From assembly GCA_047967505.1 (NCBI GenBank), contig CM106539.1: a DNA stretch of 64,000 nt. One strand, given 5' to 3'. The stretch comes from Dipteris shenzhenensis (taxonomy: Eukaryota; Polypodiophyta; Polypodiopsida; Gleicheniales). The notes beneath the pieces were generated by a model that searched no databases, was not told where the DNA came from, and was given only the letters and a program-made list of their open reading frames with translations. The translations under genes and the position numbers were made by a program. Below are positions 57,175 to 64,000 of the stretch, piece by piece; positions within the stretch are counted from its first letter, which is position 1; each line of letters starts with the position of its first letter.

Positions 57175-60100
57175 GCCTATAATGAATTACATCAAATAGG
57201 TAGAGCAATGTTATAGGATGTAACAAAATGCATGTAGTGGGATTGTGTAATGGCATATATTGTAATGTACTATGAGATGGTTTAAAGAAGATGGTTTTTC
57301 TTTTTTTAAAAGATATGGAGTTCTTCTTTAAAATGAACTTTTTCCTTGCTATCGTGTGTAATAAAGCGTGGATATTTGCATTTATGACACAATGTTTACG
57401 CATGTATACATGCACTATTACACACGTTTTTTAAGTCGGTATACATGTGAATTTAGATGCCAATATACATGCACTCGATATTACTCAAATCCACGCGCGA
57501 CTATACATGCACCTGTAACTCATCGCGTGTATCCAACACATGTATGGAAGCATTGTCCTATAGTGAAAGAGCAATATCAAATGTGCGTAATTGATTTATC
57601 TTCATGTTCTTAATGAGTAATGTTTTGGTGTTCTTTAAGTCAAACAACAATATGATTTGCAATGTACCTTTTTGTTATTATGTAATTGCTCATCTTCTAG
57701 ACCACATCAATATATTTCACAATGTACCTTTTTGTTGTTATGTAATTGATCTTCTTCTAGACTAGCCCAACCAATTGTTTTAGTTATAAGCAAACCAGTC
57801 CAATGGTTGGAACATCATGCAACATACCATATCGAGCTAGTTTTGGTGTAAAACCAATTATGTGGTTGGAACATAAATAAATAGCAACATGCCACGTAGC
57901 TAGTTTAGGTCAAATACCACTTATGTGATTGTCCTAAATCAGTGTGGTTGGGTTAGAAATAAATATTTTTGGTATTCTTAATATGTGTTGGATGATGTTC
58001 TTCATGTGTAATTGATTTGTTTTAATGTGGTTAATTTTATCATCCAAAATAAGCCCAATTGTTGGATCTGGAACATCGTGCAACCGTTTGGTGCCAACTC
58101 CCTTCAATAAGAATACCATTTGAAATATTTAGTATGAGATGAATTTGGAAATATGCCAGAATTAAATTTTAGTTATATTGGCATGGTTGTATTCTACACT
58201 AAAAGAGCTTCAAATATGCCTTTTCATCTTGAAATTTGGGCAACACATAAAAAAGTTATATGATTTCCAATGGAGGTCGGTAAACCCTGGGCCAAGAGAC
58301 CCCCCCCCCTAAGGCCTCACATATAATGCAAAATATGCAATATTTTGAAAATCTTGCATTTTTTTAAAAGTATATTACTTGTTATGTGGGAAGGGGTACC
58401 TTAAATTTTCATATTTCTTCCTTGCATGATTTAAAAATTTCTAGGAAATCCATGCATATTTTTCATGGACCTTGTCCCCCTTACCCTAGATTTTGGATAA
58501 GGGTAGTAACATAAAACATATGGAGTTGGCACTGCAACATACCATAGACCATGTTGTAGACTAGCCCAGTGGTTGAAACTATTTTGTTTGGTGTAATGAA
58601 AAAATATAACAACAATATATAATTCTAATAATGAAATTGATTTGTTTTTTATGATTGAAGATAGTTGAAATTGTGACTATCCTTAACTAGCCTAAGGGTT
58701 GTAATTATTTTGTTTTCTCTTAGTGAATAATCTAGTAGCTATTTTATGGTTGAAATGGTGTTATTGCCTCTTATTGATAATTTTTGTTTGATTAGTGAAT
58801 TTTCAAGTGGCTGGTTTTGAACTGGGTAAATAGATCGAGTTGTATCTCAAGTTTATAGTTCAAAACCATAACATTTTGATTGAGCAAAGGAGCCTTGAGC
58901 TTTGTAAGAAATGGTATGTGAAGAAACTCAAAGAGAGGTGTGTGTGTTGTTGTAGATTGTACATAGAGTTTAACTAGGCCATACAAGCATTGAATGACTT
59001 GAGATCTAGTCATGTTCCAAGATTTCTCCATGGAGATATATTCTCATGTTTGCTAGATGGATGCTCAATTTGTAGGCCAGTTGGATCCTCCTCATGTTTT
59101 GTAAGGGAGAGCAAGTTTGGAACCCTAAGGTTTATGTGGGAGCCAACATTTTGTCCAAAGCCTATGGATTGTGAGGGCATCGCATAGAATGCATTCATGG
59201 TACATGCAAAGATTGTGGTGTGACAAAGAAGTTTAATGTATGTCCAAATGAAATGAGGGAAGAAAGCATTACTCTAAAATGGAGGGGATTTGAAATGGGT
59301 AACATTAAAAAATCTAATAAAAAGAGATGGCTACTATCATAAAAGAGCACTTAGTCGAGGGAGCTAATAGACCACTTGGTTGAATCCATACCAAAATATG
59401 CAGTTCACAATTTTAACGCCCAGTTGGCAAGATAACCAATTAAAGACCTGTCAAGCTAATTTTCCACATGACATGATTGTCTTTGTCATAGATTGTGTAG
59501 AACTACTCATTTCAAAAACAAGATAAGATCCAAAGTGCTCATTGGCACAACAAGCAAATACCATTTCTCATTCATATAACGTACACAGATGTGCTTGATT
59601 CTTCTATTATTGTTGTCAATCTACTTGTCAACTCACAAGAGTCCATGTTAGTGCAATGAACATACCATTTATAATATTCAAGTCACAAGGAACACATCTT
59701 AGTTTTATAGCATGTGTTTCTATTGCATTGGGAATGGCTCAAAAACCATGATTCCTATTTACAATCAAATATAAAAAAGAATTGGGTGTGACTAGATCGA
59801 GATTCCTCTCAATTCAAATAAGCCCATGGATTCCACTTTGTTTCAAGGCTTACATCTTTCATTGATGTAAATAGTATGTGTAATTTCTTTGGGTCTAGCC
59901 ATGGCAAGGGGGAATATGATGGCTATGGTGTTGTTATTAAGTGATCTCTATGTAATCACCAATTAAGCTAGGAGAAGTTGCAAAATGCCCACAATATTAT
60001 AACATGCCTTGCACTCAGCCTATCCATGAGGGAAAAATCAACATACGATAAATAAAGACAAGAGTAATCCTACATTTGTGTACTCTCATCTAGTAAGAGC

Positions 60101-60295
60101 TATTAATTTTGAGTTTCATATTGTGCCTGGACATAAGAAAGGAAGAATTTTCTTCAAAATGGGTATAGAAATGCATGAGCACATCATGGGGTCTATTGGA
60201 GGTCATGGAGAGTAAGGAAAACATGCTCCTCTTATCCTTAAAAAAGGATATTTCATAGTCATTTTGTATGGGAGGAATGATTTTTATGCAAATAT
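57175..60295. other. No recognisable gene; small repeats
   Basis: Near 57390-57510 TATACATGCAC-type words recur. At 57661-57768 a 60-bp tandem duplication starts AATGTACCTTTTTGTT. A C-run (CCCCCCCCCC) lies near 58301. Short frames on both strands have no family similarity. No RNA gene seen. Confidence 0.45.
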
Positions 60296-60641
60296 TGTTG
60301 AGATATGGTGCCATGAGCACATGTAGAGCAAAGGTATGAGTAAAGGGCAAGCTGCCACATGGCATGGAGGAGATATCCCACATGTGAGCAAGCATATGGA
60401 TGTAAGTACCCTCACCTATAAAAGGGAGGTTCATTTGAAGTAATATCAATCAAGCACTTTGCACTATCTCAAGATTCTCTTTATGAGTCCAAGCTAATCT
60501 ATCTTGGAACCTAATTGACTTGAGGTACATGTCATGAGCACTCTCTTCATCATGTTTGCACTTAGGTTGCATCCTCCTTAGATTAGTGTTGTATTAGGAT
60601 GTTGTCTCATGACTAGGAGAGCTCGATCCCTCGATTTGTCA
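60296..60641 (+). mobile_element. LTR F: copia-type LTR with TATA, 346 bp
   Basis: Starts TGTTGAGATATGGTGCC, has a TATA box in CACCTATAAAAGGGAGG (TATA at 60417), and ends TTTGTCA at 60641 directly before a PBS. Layout and sizes fit a 5' LTR. No matching 3' LTR is present downstream, and no gag or pol follows, so the element is truncated, very degenerate or of the non-coding type. Confidence 0.65.
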
Positions 60642-60653
60642 TGGTATCAGAGC
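60642..60653 (+). other. Primer-binding site after LTR F
   Basis: TGGTATCAGAGC immediately after the LTR end; initiator tRNA-Met type. Confidence 0.85.
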
Positions 60654-62335
60654 ATAGGTTTAGCCATCCCAGTTTAGCTCATTAGTAGTTCACTACGATT
60701 GCTCCCATTCCTAGATTAGTTTTAGAATGTAAGATTAGTTTTAGTTTGGATTGAGAGTTCTTTAAAAGAAATTTCCGTCATGCCTTTCCGTTCATTGAGG
60801 GACTCTGCTTGAGTGTTTGTGAGAGATAACATTCTTCTCTTGAAAGATTTATGAGAGAGAGAGAAGGACGTCTTGCAATTTTTTGGGGCTGGTTCATTAT
60901 CAAAATCCAATCGTTCCTCATCAAGCTTTGTGTAGAGACACAGTCAGAGCCGATTCCTCGAAGTTCCTGCACATTTAGAATCATTCTTATAGGTAGCAAA
61001 CTTCTCCTCGGACTAGCAACTCCTAGAGAGTCAAGCGCTCTAGCAACTGCTCTATAGCTCAACCAACCAAGGACAGCCAACCACTACAACGACACTCCAA
61101 TGACAAGGTACAACGGAGCATCGGCCATCTAAGTGGCTCTCAACGAGTGGCGCTCACACCTCAGTTGCTCCACAGTGGCCGACTCCATCAAGTGGTGCCA
61201 CTCACCAGGCAATGACACTCTAGACTGCTCGCTCCGTCTCTAGTGCCATAAGCCTGGCTAACCATCTGCGAAGAAGCTACTCTGCACTACTGCCACTCCA
61301 CAAGCTCTCGGCCCAGAAGAACTGCTACAAAAGCATCGCCTCTAGCCTCTCAGCGCCGGCTCATAACCTTCTACAACAAAGAGCCTAAAACCCGTGAGTA
61401 GCGCTACACAAGCATAGCCCGGCATCCACAAAGCATCGACGATGGCTTCCATGCACGCTTTAGCAGCTCAGAGCTCTAGCAAGCTCTAATAAGGCCATCA
61501 ACAGCTCCCAGCCGGCCATCCTCGATGCTCTCCAGTAGCCAAAGCAGCACGACTCTCCAGCTTACGAACGAAACTCTCTGCATCAGCCTTCTCCTTCTCC
61601 TTGATGACCCCTGTGAGCTCCTCCATCTCTCGCAGCTCCCAAACTTCTCAAGCCCATACTCGGCTTCTCTACAGTGGCTCACTCCATTAGCTCAGCTTGC
61701 AGCTCCTCGAGCTCTCTCCATCGCTCGTCCGTCGTCGACGTTCCTGCACATCAAACCTTCAATTTCTCCTAAGGTTCTAGCATTAGGCCACGTGGCAGAT
61801 AGGCTGTAACCAAGGTTAGCTGATGTTAAGCCATGGTTCGTAGGCTTGGTCAGTTTCTTGCCATGTGGAAGATAGATTCTAACCTTGGTTAACACAACGG
61901 TTGAGTTTAGCTAACCTTGAGTTATAGACTTTGGTTAGGTTACATAGGATTTGGTTCAGTTACAGGTTGGTTAAATTTCAGTTTGGTCAAAATTGTGCCA
62001 CATCACCCAAGTGCCTTCTAAGCACACAGCCTCTTGTTAAGCACAGTATGGAATTCAGTATGTGAATCCTTGTGCCACATCATCAAAGGCCCTCTTCTTC
62101 ACAAAACCTTCAATAAGCCGTAACTTGCAATCCAGAAAGAATTTGGACATGCTCCAAAAAGGAAAAGTGATCGTCTTTTTGAGCTCTACGCACCTATAAG
62201 ATTAGAATCATTGTATGCAATTAGGCACTGCCAATATTGAAAGAAATCAATTGGTAAGACCTTTGCAACAAATGCAAAAGCAATGCATGAATGCAAAAAT
62301 CATGCCAAAAGCACAAGTGCATGAGATGACCATAG
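60654..62335 (+). other. Non-coding stretch after LTR F
   Basis: C/T-rich in its middle (about 61080-61740, many AGCTCTC- and CTCCA-like words). The frames give only Ser/Leu-rich sequence without gag or pol motifs. It may be the internal region of a non-coding LTR element cut off by the next LTR at 62336. Confidence 0.4.
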
Positions 62336-62563
62336 TGTTGGGGTAAAGGCACTGGCCACCCTGTAACAGTTTTTATTCTAGTACTACTAAGTACGCTAAG
62401 TACACATTGTACTTAGGTACTTAGTGGTCTTATCCACAGATATATATACTAGTGTGTGTACTTGGGGAGGCACCACTCATTGCTTATCCCCACCCACTGG
62501 TGTGTGACTACTGTGGGTGTGTCTCCTCACTCCCAAACTCCTACTCACTCCAGTAACCCGTCA
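62336..62563 (+). mobile_element. LTR G: copia-type LTR with TATA, 228 bp
   Basis: Starts TGTTGGGGTAAAGGCACTGG and ends CCCGTCA at 62563, two bases before a PBS. A TATA-like TATATATA lies near 62443, preceded by a 40-bp palindrome (62386-62425). It is not closely similar to LTR F or the other LTRs. A second copy is not in the window; the element would continue past the right edge. Confidence 0.65.
62386..62425. promoter_or_regulatory. 40-bp inverted repeat in LTR G U3
   Basis: ACTAAGTACGCTAAGTAC is followed after five bases by GTACTTAGGTACTTAGT, a near-perfect palindrome about 20 bp before the TATA-like box. It could be a paired transcription-factor site; no factor is assigned. Confidence 0.55.
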
Positions 62564-63088
62564 ACTGGTATCAGAGCTTTTGAGAACGTTCTTTCCGAAC
62601 TTAGCCGTGATTGCCCGCTCCATTTCAGAATCCTCGAAGCTATCGGAGAGATCAATTTCTTCGTCTAAACTCCCTTCCTCTGAGGAACCCGTCGATCCGT
62701 CGTCCGCCTTGTCCTTCTTCAAGCCTCCCTCCCGTTCCATCAAAGCCACGGCAGTTGCTACGACTTCCTCCTTAACGGCCAGAAAATTGCGACACTGAAA
62801 GGTGAGATGCCCAACTCTGCCACATTTCTTACAGGAGCCGCGAGCCTCGTTGGCATTGGAGCCGGTAAGGCGGGCTAAGGCAAGCAAGCCCTGGAAACTA
62901 TCGTAGGCATTCTGCTCAGCGCCAGAGACAGCGGATTCTCCTCCACGATCGGGGGCAGGTTGTTTTTTATCAGGGGCGTAAGGGTCATACACGATGGCGC
63001 TCTGCCAGATGCCATGAGTCTGAAGGGCAGCACTGATATGAACTCTGTTGTTAGCGGGCATGCGGACGCGACCTGCGGTGGCTGGCAT
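62561..63088 (-). CDS. CXIP4-like CCHC zinc-knuckle protein, C-terminally truncated
   Basis: A 175-codon frame starting MPATAGRVRMPANNRVHISA, strongly resembling plant CXIP4 (CAX-interacting protein 4), a nuclear and cytosolic protein identified by its effect on the vacuolar Ca2+/H+ exchanger CAX1 and related to SREK1IP1-type splicing-associated proteins. Visible features: conserved LQTHGIWQSAIVYDPYAP (22-39), YDSFQGLLALARLTGSNANE (62-81), one zinc knuckle CKKCGRVGHLTFQC (Cys86, Cys89, His94, Cys99), then an acidic Ser/Glu stretch ending EMERAITAKFGK. Known plant proteins continue for well over 100 residues of Lys/Arg/Ser-rich tail. Here the frame ends in KSSDTS, encoded by the reverse complement of the retrotransposon PBS, and its TGA lies in the last bases of LTR G. 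The 5' part is intact with no stops. Either the element captured the gene fragment in antisense, or a deletion joined them. Expression is unknown. Confidence 0.75.
   Translation of the reverse strand: MPATAGRVRMPANNRVHISAALQTHGIWQSAIVYDPYAPDKKQPAPDRGGESAVSGAEQNAYDSFQGLLALARLTGSNANEARGSCKKCGRVGHLTFQCRNFLAVKEEVVATAVALMEREGGLKKDKADDGSTGSSEEGSLDEEIDLSDSFEDSEMERAITAKFGKNVLKSSDTS
62566..62577 (+). other. Primer-binding site after LTR G
   Basis: TGGTATCAGAGC, separated from the LTR by AC. Its reverse complement encodes the last residues of the adjacent minus-strand frame (62561-63088). Confidence 0.8.
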
Positions 63089-63111
63089 GGCGATGGATGC
63101 AAAGGTTGTGC

Positions 63112-63130
63112 TTTTTTTTTTTTTTTTTTT
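63112..63130. repeat. T19 homopolymer just upstream of the CXIP4-like start
   Basis: Nineteen T on the plus strand, that is A19 on the coding strand, about 24 bp before the ATG at 63088. It could be a poly(A) remnant of an inserted retrosequence ending here, or simple slippage. Confidence 0.85.
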
Positions 63131-64000
63131 GGCTAGAGAAGGAGCCTATACATGCTCTACTCTGTTCTCGGAGACAGAATTCTGCTCAGAGGCAATACCT
63201 TCTTCATTGCTGCTAGACATGGCCGCCACATTGCTACTCAGAAGGAGTGTCTCCTGTCCTTTATTGGTTTTCTGTCTCGCCACTTCACAAAGCAAATGCT
63301 TCTACCCAACCTTGCTGAAGCAAGATGCACCGCCCAAAGACAGAAACATTGTTGTTCTGAAAGCCTGACGACAAACCAAAGCTGCTGCTCCTTTTCTGAG
63401 ATCAACATCGCTAGTTGCTGCTATTGTGGCCGACCACAGTCTAAGCAGTCCTCTTCCACTTGCTGTGGGCTGCTCATTTCTGGTTTTTTGAGAGCTGCTC
63501 CTCACATTTTGCCATTGGCACATTAACCAGGTACTCTGTAGTATTACTTGCATTGTACTTTCCATTCCTGCCATTTTCATTTCCTTGTACCGCGAACTGC
63601 GCATATACACGTACAGGTGCAGGGGTTCTACTTGTGGCAGGGATTACACTCGCACTGAGGCTTAGCTTATGCCGCAAACAGTGTCGAGACAGGTCTTATC
63701 ACTTGGCCAGTGATTGTACGTCAGTGTTGGCACTGAGTGTATGCATTGGCAGATCTGTGCTTGATACTTGCAGCGTATGCTATGTTGGATGCAACCCAAA
63801 TGGATATGTAGTCAAATGCCTTGTGAGTAGCAGCTGTTGATGACACTTACTGTGTTAGTGCACGGAATGTGCTGTCAGTTTATGGGGCTTATGATGCTAT
63901 TGTGCGTGGGACATATGCTTTAACTTGTTGCTGAAAGTACAACCACATTTGGTACAGATTTGGTCGATTTTGACCAAGTTTGACTTTCATCAAATTTGGG
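63131..64000. other. No recognisable gene
   Basis: Should contain the 5' region of the CXIP4-like gene if it is at its native locus, or further retrotransposon interior. No clear promoter, LTR, gag or pol was found. Short frames on both strands lack family similarity. Confidence 0.4.

Noticed and set aside
57661-57768. Start of a new transposon at the 60-bp duplication
   Set aside because: Only two copies, no inverted ends and no flanking duplication; a simple local tandem duplication is enough.

Overview
The window looks like land-plant nuclear DNA. It holds an intron-containing DEAD-box RNA helicase gene of the plant RH6/RH8/RH12 (DHH1/DDX6) type, part of a plant CXIP4-like zinc-knuckle gene, and many plant-type retrotransposons. 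These include Ty1/copia elements whose primer-binding site matches initiator tRNA-Met, plant L1-type LINE fragments with DUF4283 or zf-RVT domains, and a Ty3/gypsy relic. The density of nested elements and the long introns suggest a large repeat-rich genome. A fern or lycophyte is my guess; the sequence does not settle the species. No rRNA, tRNA, CRISPR array or bacterial gene was seen.

Layout. 1-1.3 kb: decayed copia RT/RNase H and LTR (minus). 2.1-3.7 kb: AT-rich minisatellite that changes strand half-way. 5.1-7.6 kb: gag-only LTR element A (minus). 8.5-12.3 kb: dead LINE ORF2 (minus). 12.3-14.3 kb: non-coding LTR element C (plus), sharing its 3' end with A. 14.3-25 kb: mostly anonymous DNA with a 248-bp tandem duplication, a gypsy RT relic, a MITE-like inverted-repeat element, a probable LTR and a CATGCA-rich stretch. 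25.155-32.931 kb: young copia element D with near-identical 0.8-kb LTRs, split by a 1,829-bp probable solo LTR. 33.6-37.5 kb: the helicase gene, nine inferred exons and an intact 415-codon frame. 40.4-41.5 kb: LINE ORF1 relic. 42.1-49 kb: a fold-back-like repeat complex of inverted arms, GA/TC tracts and ~140-175-bp tandem units, carrying gag-only LTR element B. 52.8-57.2 kb: copia element E, one continuous frame with three stops. 60.3 and 62.3 kb: two further LTR+PBS units without coding sequence. 62.56-63.09 kb: a truncated antisense CXIP4-like frame that starts within a few bases of the second PBS.

How the parts relate. The likely functional host gene is the helicase, an mRNA-decay and translational-repression factor. 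Element D landed in a GTAC-rich stretch about 650 bp upstream of its proposed start, so that stretch is now 7.8 kb apart. The history is layered: D received a solo LTR, the fold-back complex received B, and a copia fragment sits in helicase intron 3. A, B and C form a non-autonomous group that would need proteins from other copia elements. The most unusual item is the CXIP4-like coding sequence abutting an LTR/PBS, which is either gene capture by a retrotransposon or a deletion junction.
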